DNA of 64,000 nt from Anodontia alba (lineage: Eukaryota > Mollusca > Bivalvia > Lucinida > Lucinidae). The translations under genes and the position numbers were made by a program. The stretch is from NCBI GenBank assembly GCA_964016985.1, contig OZ024830.1, positions 79,249,852 to 79,313,851 on the forward strand, read 5' to 3'. Under the pieces are notes generated by a model. The model saw only the letters and a program-made list of their open reading frames with translations, did no database searches and had not been told where the DNA came from. Shown here in pieces: positions 33,001 to 47,791 of this stretch (the stretch's first letter is position 1; every line of letters begins with the position of its first letter).

Positions 33001-34650
33001 TTCATATACTGAGCTGTAACACAATAGTCATCTATTATTCAACAGCTGAAAAGAAGAGAAGTATAGTCGGGCCGGACGTCTGTACTACACTAAGTATATA
33101 TCTCCGCCACACCTAGCGCGAAGTACACGGTTTAAAGGAAAGTGTAACGAAAATAAGATTGTTGGCAAACCTGATATTCCGTGCAACTGAAAATGATACA
33201 AAAAGATAGGCTTCAACATGGATATTATGCAATGTGGCGAAAGACGAAAAGTAAAGATAATCAGAAAAATCTCCACAATCAGACAAACAAAAAAATCTTT
33301 GATGAATGCAAAAAACCAGACATGAGAGAAATCCAACGATATGACTGGTGTGAAGACATTATACCACAAACTGCGGCATGAGAGAGGGACAACAAAACCA
33401 AAATATTTGTCAGACAATTCAACCAAAATGGTATAGGTGGAAAAAGGGATGGGAGAGGGCAGAAAATGCAATCAAAGAATCAAGCATTAGCCCGTGAAAG
33501 AAACCAGAAAAGAAGAAAGATACATTATTGACTGTGTTAGTTAAAACTGAATAAACGAACGTTCGACTAGTGAAACTCAATACTTCATTTTGTCAACTAA
33601 GCAATTGTTCTCTTATTCAGCTTTTCTTTTATGCATTAACAGTTATATTAATTAATAGTGTTTAGTAACTCGCTAACTTTTGTAAAAAAGGGGAGAACTG
33701 TAATATCCGGTTAAGACCTTCATAGGCTACTAACGTTGGTATCATAGTAATGCTGTGTTATATATCCAGTTTCATTTGCATTAGTAAACTACAGAAATCT
33801 TACAATGTCATAGTCATTTCAGTAGTCTTCGACATAATCAACGAGGAATAAAATAATGCCCCATTTCAACCATATGGTGCGTATGGTTTGTCAAATTCTT
33901 TGCTAATCTATTAGTCCAGATACGATTAGTTCAGATACGACACATGTCCTTCAATTAATTTTTGACCATGAACCATTACAAAACTTTTCTTTGCAGATGT
34001 TTCGACTCTTAAAGTGAACTATTGTATATCTTCGAAATAGTCTTCAAGGAATTAGACATAATCACCTGACCATAAAATACAGGTCGCTTTGACCTACAAG
34101 CTTTTTCGAGCTCTGTCTTAAATTAGTATTCTAAAATATGATATACCCATCCAGATACAAGGCAACGTCAATCGACTGTGAAATGCCGATCACTCCGACT
34201 AGCATGTTCTTCATAGCCATGTGGAATATCCATCTTATTATAGAAAGGCTTTCTAATGATATATGATCTCGAAAAAAACATGAAGCGAACAAGTGAAACG
34301 ATGAAGACCAAACCTGGCAAGGTTAACACTATGCATTTGTATTGCACAATGTCTTGACAACATGAACACTTATTGTCTCCCGTTAACACCAAGCGTTGCA
34401 GTTGCTAATATAAGTGTTGACGGGTTGCAGTAAGCGTTGCAGTAGCCACGCTAAGTAATAACAGGTAACACTGAGCGTTGCTTACGGGTTACACTACGCA
34501 TAGGGTTAACACTTAGTAGCGTAACGCAGGGAACTGCATGCATGGTTGTTAACCCAATTATGATTGGTATCTTTGCTTTTCCTCTTTAATTGCACGACGG
34601 TTCGCTGGTCCTCAAACTAAATGACGGCTCCCTCCACAACCTGTTTCAGA
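33001..34650. other. No gene seen; degenerate GCGTTGC-rich patch
   Basis: Between 34390 and 34530, AAGCGTTGCAGT, GAGCGTTGC, TAACACT and GGGTTAACACT recur irregularly, like a decayed short-period tandem repeat. It is not a telomere repeat. Nothing else is recognised. Confidence 0.4.
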
Positions 34651-34651
34651 T

Positions 34652-35075
34652 GTTAGATGTCTGACTATCAAAGTCTGTGATCGGAATCATCGTGGTCTTG
34701 TTTGTAGTTTTCTTGTGTTCTGGGTTCAGATCACCTTCGAAACCTTTGCTTTGTTTCATCATAACAGTTTTGATCGTATGTGTTTCACTGTGATATTTCA
34801 CATCTGTAGGCGAACGTATATTCGTAATTTGAAGCTGCATCAAAATTTAAGGCTGCGGTTTCGCGCGAGTAAATCTGATTTAAGCCCCCATTAGTTTTTT
34901 TTACTGACCATTCCAAGGCGATTCTTCTGTTGCAGCTCCTCTGTCTTTCAGCGTTTGTGGTTTCATACGTTGCGTTTGTATTTTCCTTAATAGTTCCTAA
35001 TCGTTCTCTCTTTTGGTGCATCGGGAGGACTGTGCCTCGTGACCGTGGCATTTCCAGGGTAACTTCACTTATAAT
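34652..35075 (+). mobile_element. Retroelement subfamily B, 3' region
   Basis: CATCGTGGTCTTGTTTGTAG, TTTCACTGTGATATTTCACA, GGTTTCGCGCGAGTAAATCT, GACCATTCCAAGG and CATCGGGAGGACTGTGCCTC then GGCATTTCCAGGGTAACTTC. Same order as 60690-61245. The closing GG.AGG...G.GGCATT.CC.GG resembles the 3' end of Penelope-like element A. Confidence 0.55.
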
Positions 35076-35632
35076 TTGGTATTCTATTGCACTTGTTATT
35101 CAACTCAAATTTTATCCTTAAGAGACACATTCAATGAAATGTCGAGATTTACTTTCTGTGAAAACATCGTTTATCTGAAGATATAGCCTACCAAAAAGTA
35201 AAGTTTAAAATAAGACGGAACACGTAATAAATCTGCATTACCCTAGCGTGATATAAATGTAAATGTTGTTATTTTCTTCGCATTTTAGATGTTAAATTAA
35301 TTGCTTTAAAAGCAAGAACCACAATAAATAAAAGAAATTTTAATCAAGTTATCGTGTCAAACAGCTGTCACCTCCTGGTCCCGGGATGAACGATATTTCA
35401 TTTTCAAGGAATTGCAAATAAGCTCAGTGATCACAAAATGAGACACGAAACATTGCTTCTTTTTCCGATCGCTATGGTTCACCTTAGATGGGCGCGTATC
35501 ATACACCTGATGATCCACCTAAAAGTCTAATTTTGTGTTCGTTGATTAATATTTGCGATCTAATTAATATTTGCGGTCTGTTTTTCAATTATTATACATT
35601 CTAATTTCTTAAATTGTGTGAAATCTAATTAA

Positions 35633-36256
35633 TTGGAGGAATTTAGAAAGCTAATTAACCGTTATAAAAGAATTGGCTGTAGCATGGATATAATGCGGCA
35701 GACTCAGACTCAATGACGGACTCTTCGCAAAACTTTAACCAGTGGGTTGGGGCTTGACGATAGATCTTTGACTTGGCCTGCCGTGGTTCAACTTTTGATT
35801 TTCATTTACTCTGGCACACAGTAGAGCCAGCCATGAGTGCTCGTATTTGTTCATCATAATGATTAATTTGATTTTAATGTTTTCGCTTTGATGCATTTAC
35901 TGAATTCGGAGCCTTTATGCGAACCGGTTTTTAATGTATTTCTAAATTAAGAGAAGCATCGGGGCCTAGGGTGAAGTTAGCTAGCTGAAAAGTGCTTTAA
36001 ACCATCGGTGGTTAATTCTACTGACCGTTCTAAGGCGGTGGTCTCGGTGTTAGTCTTACTATTTGTTGCTTTGTGGTTTATTCTACGAGGCGATTTGTTT
36101 TATGTTTTGCCTGGTGTTATTTTGTTCTTGTGGTTTTCAGTCCTTTGAGCATTGCGATTACCTCGCTTGCGGAAGAGAGAGCTTAATGTTTTCGTACGTT
36201 TGTTTGATTTGCACTTGTTTGGTTTTGTATGTTTCCTGTTCCTTTTGGTGTCTGAT
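35633..36256 (+). mobile_element. Penelope-like element A, C-terminal codons plus 3' region
   Basis: Opens with coding sequence for EEFRKLINRYKRIGCSMDIM, identical in register to the C-terminal part of the reverse transcriptase at 18757. It then loses about 80 bp inside the frame and continues through GGGTTGGGGCTTGACGATAG, CCGTGGTTCAAC and GTGAAGTTAGCTAGCTG. It breaks off at CTTTTGGTGTCTG, before the usual terminus. Confidence 0.7.
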
Positions 36257-39027
<2,771 letters not shown>

Positions 39028-39094
39028 CCACGCCTATTCAAATATAAAGAAAAGTTCATCTCAAGAAAACTGAAAATTTTCATACAAAAAAATC

Positions 39095-39138
<44 letters not shown>

Positions 39139-39328
39139 CAAATTTCTGCTCAAAATATAGATTTTGATGCTCGTTAGAACCGCCTTGCCGAAACGGTTTT
39201 AACGAGTACCACCAATCTATGTTTTTGAGAAAAATAAGAAAGATAGAGTATACCCCCCCACAACCCTGTAAATCCATACAAGTGGGGCTTAAGGGGGCCA
39301 AAAGTATATAGGTATGGTTTCGTAATAA
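39028..39328 (-). mobile_element. MITE F1 with a T41 expansion
   Basis: CACGCCTATTCAAATATA through CTGAAAATTTTCATACAA, a T41 run (39098-39138) within the AATCTGATTTT segment, a central palindrome, and GGCTTAAGGGGGCC to ATATAGGTATGGTTTCGTAA. Outermost bases at the left are lost. Confidence 0.75.
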
Positions 39329-39459
39329 TAATAATAATAATAATTGTTAACAATAATAGAAGTAGAATAGCACTAAAGATTAATCACAGCGACAGGTCAA
39401 GAGGCAAATATGAATAAATTATAGATTTTTTTTTCTTTTTGTTTTCTCGATTTTGTATA

Positions 39460-39671
39460 CAATAATGATATGCTGTGTACTCATTAGAATCGCCTTGATG
39501 AGGCGATTCTAATGACTACACACAACGACATTATTTTATTATGAATAAGAAAGTACTTCTAAATTATTTTTTAAATATTTGTTTTCTTGAGTTACGTATC
39601 GGAAGAATTTCATGCAAACTCAAAAAAAAGAAATTCGAATCAGCCATGGTAAATGGGCCATCGGCGTTAGA
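39460..39671. mobile_element. Partial MITE F2
   Basis: Central module TACTCATTAGAATCGCCTTG / GAGGCGATTCTAATGACTAC, then ATATTTGTTTTCTTGAG and GAATCAGCCATGGTAAATGG. The end phrase decays into AAATTTACAG. Confidence 0.6.
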
Positions 39672-41269
39672 AATTTACAGTAGGCACACTTAGTCTAGTG
39701 CATTACTAAACTAGCACACTTAATATCGTATCCTGTGCTAAGAAGTGCGCGACATCAATATAACTCAGTTTTAAATCTCAAAAACAAACATAAGTCGATT
39801 TGGAAGCTGCAGCGTACTCAGTTTAAAAACATCTAGTCTGTAAACCTATTGTTCTGTCTCGTTCTTTTCCAAATACGTCGGAAGTCCATTGTTATGTCAG
39901 CAATTTTCACTAGCCCGATTTCCTGCACTAAATGCTGGAAATAACTTTAATTAACGGGAGTCGTTATGACAGTTCCGCTGGAGATCTTATAACTATTGTG
40001 GGTCTGTCGGACAAATTGCTTTGACCTATTTACACAATAAGACCAAATCAATTTTCATCGACTCAGCAAAATAATTCGAAGCGCGTTGCCAAATAAGAGA
40101 TTACAACTGAGTATTACCTTTGGGAAGAGTTAGCTTGATGCATATACGGATGATTAGGCTCAGATCAGGCTGCTAAGCCGCGCAGTTGGACCACGACTTT
40201 TGTTGTCCGTTTACATATTAACTGGATACTTTAGAATATATCGATGCATGGGAAAGGAAATTACATGTAATAAATTTGCCACTCATTCAGCATTTTAAAC
40301 ATATCAGTAGGGAGCTAACTGACATGTTAAAATTTTAGTATAATAGGTCATTAGGATGCCACAATATGTAGTGTAAATGCGGGCAGCATGATGTGGATCG
40401 CTGCATACCCATGTTTTACTATATAATATGAGGGAACCTGGTACACATTACATAAACAGGTAAAGGTAATGTTTCCTCCTTGCAATAGGGTCGCTGTCTT
40501 GCATCCTGTCCAAGACCCATACATTATAATAGTAAACAGTAAAGACAACGAGCAGATTGTGCAAATATTGAAATAGACAAATTCTAATTAAAAGTAAATT
40601 GACCAAAACAGTTCAGAATAACAACCATATCAATCTTAAGGCATCGAAAATAGAACAAGAGATTGATAGGCAAGTGATCACAAAATAAAAACACCACGGA
40701 CGAATACTGATCGAACGAACACAACAGAAACGCAACACTACGTATTAATAGTAATTTTGTTGAGTGGTTAAACCATTTTAAATTACAGTCTGGATTTCCC
40801 CCACTTTTAATCCAGCATCTATTTCACATAAGTCCACACAATGTCTGTCCTTGCAATCGATATTGCTGATACAACAGACCTAGCGTTTAAAATCCCAATT
40901 ACGCAAATGAGTCTCGCACATCATATTTTACGGTCAGTGCTAATCTTCTCAGACAGATCTTTCCAGTTTCATGATAATAAATCATATCCATTGTAAAGTG
41001 AGTATAACATTGAGGGTCTTCCTAAAAGGTCAACACAATATTTGCAGTTATAACAAAATGTACGTACGAGACAAACATACATTTCCACCTACATATAAGT
41101 GTTGGATCAGCGAGACCAATATAAACTAAACGCCACTGAAAAAGCGTCATCTATTTTACATTTATTTTTTTTTTCTGACACTGACCATGGGGTCCCCCGG
41201 CTCTATGCCCCATCTCCTCCAGTTCATAGACTTAACATCTCAGGATCCGTTCAGAATCTGACCCCTAAA

Positions 41270-41271
<2 letters not shown>
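39672..41271. other. No feature recognised
   Basis: Short frames only. A weak F7-like phrase (GATCAGGCTGCTAAGCCGCG) occurs at 40163. Confidence 0.35.
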
Positions 41272-41364
<93 letters not shown>

Positions 41365-41368
41365 TATA

Positions 41369-41423
<55 letters not shown>
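41272..41423. repeat. (AT)n microsatellite, ~150 bp
   Basis: AT repeats interrupted once at 41360-41372 (AAATATATATATTTA). Frames of Tyr-Ile repeats are artefacts. Confidence 0.97.
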
Positions 41424-41430
<7 letters not shown>

Positions 41431-41551
41431 CCTTATGAAATGACGCATTCAGTGACACCGACCGTCGGTCCCCGGTGTATGAAATATGTTTATCTAGAAT
41501 AGATGACATGTTTTCAATGGCGTTGAGTATATTATATCAAAAAAAAAAGTT

Positions 41552-42232
41552 AAGGGAAAAGTCCAGGGAGAGCCACAATCACAAACCGCAGCACTTCCCA
41601 GACACTAAGAGGAAAATGAAACGGACAAATCCAAACAAGCACAAATCGAGCAAACGTACGAAAAGCACTTAGATTAGCTCTCTCTTTCCAGCGAGGTAAT
41701 CGCAATGCTAAAAGGACTGAAAAACACAATAACAAAATGATACAAGGTAAGACATAAAACAAATCGCCTCGTAGAATAAACCACATAGCAACAAAGAGTA
41801 AGACTAACACCGGGATCACCGCCTTAGAACGGTCAGTAGAGTAAACCACCGTAGGGTTTAAAGCACTTTTACAGCTAGCCAACTTCACACTGGGTCCTGA
41901 TGCTATTTTTTCCTCAATTACATAAAAATTTGGTTCGCATAACGGCTCCCAACTCAGTCAATGCACCAAAGCGAAAACATAAAAATCAAATTAATCAATA
42001 TAATAAACAAGGACGAGTACTCATGGCTAATTCTACTGTATGCCAGAGTAATTGAAAACCAATTCTTGAACCACGGCGGGCCAAGCCAAAGACAAGCCCC
42101 AACCCAGTGGTAAAATTTTACGAAGAGGCCGTCATTGGGTCTGAGGCCCGAGCAGCCGTCGTGCAATTTAAGAGTGAAGCATGGCCATCAACAATGATTG
42201 GGTTGACAACTAGACATGCAGTCCAAGCCATA
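41552..42232 (-). mobile_element. Penelope-like element A, longest 3' fragment besides 18157
   Basis: From AAGGGAAAAGTCCAGGGAGA (3' end) to the C-terminal coding part (complement encodes LVVNPIIVDGHA and beyond). Includes CGGGATCACCGCCTTAGAAC and GAACCACGGCGGGCCAAGCC. Confidence 0.7.
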
Positions 42233-42355
42233 ATACTTGTCAAACCACTTTTAATAACAAACTATTAATATTAATTTTCATTTCTTCACCTAATCATTTG
42301 TTTTGGATTCTCATTAGGTAAGAGGCGTGTTTAATGAGTACCTTAAACATATGTT

Positions 42356-42945
42356 TTTTTTTTTTTTTCTGATAAATTATGTCAAACGTTAATCTCGATA
42401 GGTCCTCGCATCTGGATCTATTTTAGGAAGGCTCATTTTCTTTTAATATTGAAAATTGGGTAGAATTTTGTTACATATTCTTAAATGGTCGCTAGAAATA
42501 TCAAACACATTGAAAAACTGTTGTAGAGACTGCAAAATTATAAAATTCCTCCTAATATTGTAGATCCTACATACTCTCATTTGTACCATGTATATTTTGG
42601 CAGAAATGGGTGTACATATAAAATTACATAGATTTCTTATTTTATGCAGATCCGCCCGTAAAGCCGCAGAAATTTTCAAACTCAAATTCATACCGTTATT
42701 TATTAATGCATCGCTACACGTTTAAAATGTGTGTATACTCCTTCAGTCTCATTTGAATCTTCGGCGTGTAATTACAAGTACGGAAAATGAATACGACCCT
42801 GTACAAATATATTTTGCTTCATTCTGAAAGCGGTTCCACTCTAAATGGAAAGAATTAGCTCCGGCATCTATACGCTTTACCACTCATCCAACTTTCTTCT
42901 ACGCTTTCCCACTACGCTTTACGCTTTCCCACTCATCCAACTTCC

Positions 42946-42989
<44 letters not shown>

Positions 42990-43245
42990 ATCGAAAAGGA
43001 GTCTACTCTAAAAGATATTCACCCCTTTTGAAGTAGACCCTTTTCAGAAAGGGATGTGTTTGCGGGAATACAAATAGGAACAAAAAGTCACAAATGTTGT
43101 AAGCCTTGTAAAACCATGGCGGAAACTCCACCAAGTGCAGTCACCTCCACTACTCTGACGTGCGACAATTCGTTTTTAGTACATACAAGAACTATATAAG
43201 TCCACATAATAATTTGGATCTGGCCCCGAGGTTATAAAAATTGTT
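42356..43245. other. No gene seen; (TG)n run
   Basis: (TG)n at 42947-42986. Just before it a phrase ACGCTTTCCCACT.CATCCAACTT is repeated (42880-42945). No gene recognised. Confidence 0.5.
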
Positions 43246-43440
43246 CATGCTCAACTCAGCTGAGCATGAAATTTTCTCAGCTAATAAATATGAAAATGTC
43301 AACAATAGTTGACATTTTCATATTTATTAGCAGAGAAATTTTCATCCTCACCCAGTTTAGCAGAAACTAATTTGCAAATGTTAGTAATTGGAGATTTATT
43401 AGCAGGACAAATTTCATGCTTAGTTCAGTTGAGCATGTCA
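43246..43440. repeat. Nested palindrome (F11)
   Basis: The inner arms AATATGAAAATGTCAAC / GTTGACATTTTCATATT (about 43287-43325) are surrounded by GAAATTTTCTCAG / CAGAGAAATTTTC and by GAGCATG phrases with CTCAGCTGAG. The whole stretch folds back in layers. The second half of the outermost arm (CAGTTGAGCATG) is at 43425-43437. Confidence 0.75.
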
Positions 43441-44504
43441 AAAGGTTTATATCCTCGGGGCCTGAACGGTTAGCATACATATGCTTCATTTGTTCATCGC
43501 CTACATGTTTGGATACCGTATTAATATTAATACTGGTACATCTTAACTTCTTGCCGAAATTGTCATATTACCGTATCGCCATCTCGTTTGGAGATGTAAT
43601 ATGTGTTATCTGACATAAAACAAAATGAAACGATTGCAAGATGTGCTAGTGGGATGGTCCTCTCTGACCCACTACACATCTGAATGTCGGGGATAATAAA
43701 AGGGATGATGAACTTAAAGAAAACACACACACACACACAAACACACCTAACCGTATTTTCGTCTTAATATTTAACCAATAGATTCTAGAAAGAATTAAAT
43801 CTTAAAGCAAAAATACACTAAAAATGAAACTATCTAAAGTGTCTGGTGTTCTGTTTCCGACTGGCTAGATGCGGTTAATTAGGCCTCAGTGACCCTCACT
43901 TACATGTTAAAGCTCTAAGAACGAGCTCAATGACCACAAAGGATCACAAAAAAATCTATAAACTACACTATAATGAAGCATGTCTTTTACTTCTTTTACT
44001 GATTGCTTGTGTCTTTAAAACTGATGCATGTCTGGCAAACAGTGTAGACACTGAACTGGGTCTGCACTGCTTGCTTAAGCTTGCATTCCCTAATACGTAG
44101 GGTATATACGGTAGATATATTGGTTATTAAATCAATGTCCACGGAAACGCACATGCTAGGAAGCTTTGTTAACTATTATTTTTTGCAATCAGTAATAGGA
44201 TCTAGCGTGTTACATACCTCCCTGGAGCCATTAATGAGAATGGATAAGATTCCAAGGGAACTAAATTTGATATAAACGCATTTGTCTCAATATGTATTGG
44301 GAGCTGCCTTTAAAATTTTACCTAAAAGTAGAGATGCCTAGAAAATAGGGACACAATCATGAAACAGCCTTCCAGAAGCACCAAAAGAATAAGAGATGAA
44401 GAATATACAATGTCAAAACAAACATCACATACGAAATCACCTATAACGAGCAAAAGAAGAAATGCAATAGAAGAACCGGAGATGTTGTCCCTGGAAGCAA
44501 ATTA
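43441..44504. other. No gene seen; (CA)n run
   Basis: (AC)n at about 43722-43747. A short F9-like phrase (GGCAAACAGTGTAGACACTG) at 44034. Nothing else recognised. Confidence 0.4.
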
Positions 44505-44837
44505 CAGTCGACTCTTGTTATCTCGAATTCCAAGGGACTCTATAAATACTTCGAGATATTCGTACCTCGATATATAAGATTTGCAGAATTGACGAGAAAA
44601 ATATTCGAACAAAAACATTTAACATATATATATACGTAATTGGACTCTTGAAGTTAGAGATATATTAAAAATATAGTGGAAAAGAGGAGAAATTGCTCCT
44701 TAGGAGCAATTTCTCCTGTTTTCCACAATATTTTTTTGCTTGTTGTTAGATGTTCATGTTTCGGCAAGGACCAGATTTTCACTTCGAGATAAGCGGTCAT
44801 TCGATATAAGCGAGTTCGAGATAACGAGAGTCAACTG
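44505..44837. mobile_element. MITE F3 (CAGTCGACTC ends), complete
   Basis: CAGTCGACTCTTGTTATCTC to GAGATAACGAGAGTCAACTG, flanked by TA on both sides. The centre is a palindrome, GGAGAAATTGCTCC / GGAGCAATTTCTCC. The ends and TA duplication are pogo/Tigger-like. No transposase. Confidence 0.8.
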
Positions 44838-45906
44838 TACTTTTTTTGAGAATAGCCGCATTAGTGAAACTTACGTTATTGAGATCAGGTTTGATTCATA
44901 TGTTGTACACGATGTTTCACTGATTGAACCTCTGTACAAGGCGAACATGTTTACATAATTATGAACAGGGGAGGGTAATATTTGGCACCAGTAAAATCCA
45001 GTTTAACCCCAAGGTAGATTTTACTACTGACTGTTCTAAGACGGTGAAGCTGGTCCCTTGTATGTGATGGAAACAAAATGACAATAATACATTATATAAT
45101 GAGATTGCCACTGGATTGTATGTGTTTGGTATTTGTTTGAGGTGATACTACTGTATTATAAGATCTAGGAGAAAGAGAAAAAGGAAAAGGCTTTTAGCAG
45201 AAGCTTTGACTTTAAAGAGACTGGATACATTTGGAAGATTTTCCGTTATTTCAACGAGGGTGAAAACTATTGTGACTTTCTCTTTGCTCTCCTATACACC
45301 AATGCCTTTCTAAAAAGGGATCTACCCTGAAAGTCACACAATTGCTCCAAGGGCTGAGTAAATTCTTCCCTATACTTGTAGACTCCTTTTCAGACGAAGG
45401 CTTGCATCGTGTTAACAGAGTTACCTCCTCTGAAAGTGTATCAGTTCCCCTTAAGTATTGTGAAGAAATTCAATACTCTACGTGAATACCTGTAATAATT
45501 CTCAGATTATACTCATTTAATATCATAAAATTAATAACCATTGAAATATGTATTAGAAATCTAATATCGTTTCATAAAGACAACCATGAAGATCGATATG
45601 TGATAAGACTGGCAAATATGGAAGGCAAATAGTATAGTATGCATATACTGGTATAATCTTTGCTTGGGACACATGTCTGAAGGTACGTTTACTGACTTTG
45701 GGGCTCATATGAGGATAGTAAGACAAGAAATATCATCTACGTACGACCACTTGAGTACTGAGCCATCTTGATGTGTGGGGTATGGTGAGATATTCTTGAG
45801 GCAGCAGACGCTTCACTTCAGTTCTGACTGTTACCGGGTGTAATTGTGTCTCATTTGTCATAAGACCTAAATCCAGCTTATTAGCATTTCGGTGCTAGTA
45901 TAAATA
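44838..45906. other. No gene seen
   Basis: At 44970-45060, ACCAGTAAAATCCAGTTTAA and CTGACTGTTCTAAGACGGTG recall 3'-UTR phrases of the retroelement subfamilies. The remainder is unrecognised. Confidence 0.35.
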
Positions 45907-46255
45907 CAGTCGACTCCCGTTATCTCGACTTCGCTTATCACGAATAACTGATTATGTCGCAGTGAAAATCTAGTCTCTGTTTAAACGTGGAAATCTAACA
46001 ACAAGTAACAAAATATTTTGGAACAGAGGAGAAATTGCTCCTAAGGAGCAATTACTATCTAAGGAGCAATTTTTCCTCTTTTCCACAATATTTTCAATAT
46101 ATTTCTTACTTCAGGAGTCAAATTATATATTTATTTGTGAAATGTGGTTGTTTGGTTTATTTTTTCCTCAGTTCTGCAAAACTGATATGTCGAGGTACGG
46201 ATACCTCGAAGTATTTCAGAGAGCCCTTGGATTTCGAGATAACGAAAGTCGACTG
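45907..46255. mobile_element. MITE F3, second complete copy, opposite orientation
   Basis: CAGTCGACTCCCGTTATCTC to GATAACGAAAGTCGACTG with TA flanks. The central hairpin is enlarged: AAGGAGCAATT occurs twice at 46041-46070. Confidence 0.8.
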
Positions 46256-46524
46256 TACTCTGTTCCTATACGAGTAAGCACTTGTGCAGACTTTTAATTG
46301 CACCACTTCACCTTCTAAAATACCATGTATCTTATTGATTATATCGTGACTCAAATTTCAGAGAAAAGATTATGTAAATTATTGCAAGCCGTACATCTGT
46401 TTTTGCGTTTTGTCCCACTGGTGTGTTTGGTGGATCCTGTCCGACATTGTCATCACCCTGTTGTGGCCAAGCGAACCAATAGCCTTCTTTGTAATTTAGA
46501 GCTGTATCATTTTCCTTTACCTCA

Positions 46525-46720
46525 CCATAGTGTAGATTCTTTTTTTTTTTTTTTTTTCATTTTGGAATCATTGAGCCCATTCGAGCTATTTTGAAAATCT
46601 AGTACTGCTTTAGCCGGTGCTAGGGGCGTATGAAGCCTCGCATACTACATTGCTGCACGTGAAGAGAATGTAATAAAACAAGTATCCGAATTTCGTTCTT
46701 TTGAGTGTTACGATAATTTT
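46525..46720 (+). repeat. Single F10 unit
   Basis: CACCATAGTGTAGATTC, T20, TTTGGAATCATTGAGCCCAT, CTGCTTTAGCCGGTGCTAGG and GAAGCCTCGCATACTACATT. A diverged single unit of the ~300-bp repeat. Confidence 0.65.
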
Positions 46721-47444
46721 CCAGAAACAAAATGTGCAATATCAGGCGAGCTAGAACAAAATGTGCAATATCAGGCGAGCTATCCTGTCTGGCGACAGGT
46801 CTTGTTTTACATTCTTGTAAACATAAATATGGTTTGAATTGTTTATTAACCCAAGTATTCTTTAAATTTCCTATATTATATAGAGAACATGTCATGACTT
46901 ATATAGCTGTAGAAAGACAGGTATGAAGAGAAATATATTCCTTATTTCTGCATGAAAATCTATGTTGTAGATACTCATTAGAAACGCCTTTTCGAGGCCC
47001 TTCTTATTAGTGCACACAGCATATATTTTCGTGGAGGAAAACAAACTTATTAACATCTGATGGTTCAAAGGCCTCATTTAATGACTTAGATTATGTAAAA
47101 TTAAACAGGTGTGTTGAAACAATGCGTAGGCTATCGATAAACATGAACGCTGAGAAAATGCAACAAATCAACAAAATTTGAAAGAAGAAATGCGATGGTA
47201 CGATCCGTAGGAAAAACTAGAATGGTTGATAGGTACCGCTATTACGCACCGCTACTATGACATAGTGTAAGTACAAGGTAAGTAGATGATATAGCGACTG
47301 CGACTACAGTATGCAAAAATTTGGCTTGTCATTTACGCAAGAGTCGAAATAGATAAATTCTAAGAAGAAAGGATCATTTGTAGTCAAAGAGGCCATTAAA
47401 TAATGTTTGTAATAGTGTAATCAGCCAGCACATTCACACCTCCT
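46721..47444. other. No gene seen; isolated palindromic module
   Basis: A 29-bp phrase ACAAAATGTGCAATATCAGG is repeated at 46725-46785. The module TACTCATTAGAAACGCC / GCCCTTCTTATTAGTGCACA lies at 46972-47020, flanked by ATCTATGTTG and CATATATTTTC. Confidence 0.45.
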
Positions 47445-47722
47445 CATCACGAAAACACGCCTATATAATTTTGACTCCCTTAAACCTTACTTTTATATAG
47501 TAAATCTGGGGTTTACAGGGGTATACATTATTTTTCTTATTTCTGCTCAAAACATAGATTGTGGGTACGCGTTAGAACCGCCTCGACGAGGCGGTTCTAA
47601 TGCGTACCCACAATCTATGGTTTGAGCAGAAATATGAAACATATCAGAGTTTTTTATCTGAAAATTTTCATTTTTTGGTGGTAAATTTTTCAGTATATCT
47701 GAATAGGCGTGTTTTCGTAATG
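47445..47722 (+). mobile_element. MITE F1, full-length
   Basis: CATCACGAAAACACGCCTAT to GGCGTGTTTTCGTAATG. The central palindrome carries the same A/G variant (GTACGCG / TGCGTAC) on both arms. Confidence 0.87.
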
Positions 47723-47791
47723 TTATGTCAAGTTATTCCAAATGGGTTCAGTAATCACAAAGGACCAGAAATTATAAACTACATGAACTAT

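Noticed and set aside
34390..34530. Telomere-like or satellite repeat (GGGTTAACACT, GCGTTGC)
   Set aside because: The spacing is irregular and TTAGGG units are absent. Treated as a degenerate patch.
41099..41448. Long frames of Tyr-Ile repeats on both strands
   Set aside because: They are translations of the (AT)n microsatellite at 41272-41423.
43119..43200. ATGGCGGAAACTCC start-like context with a 27-codon frame
   Set aside because: Too short, no donor at a sensible place and no similarity recognised.
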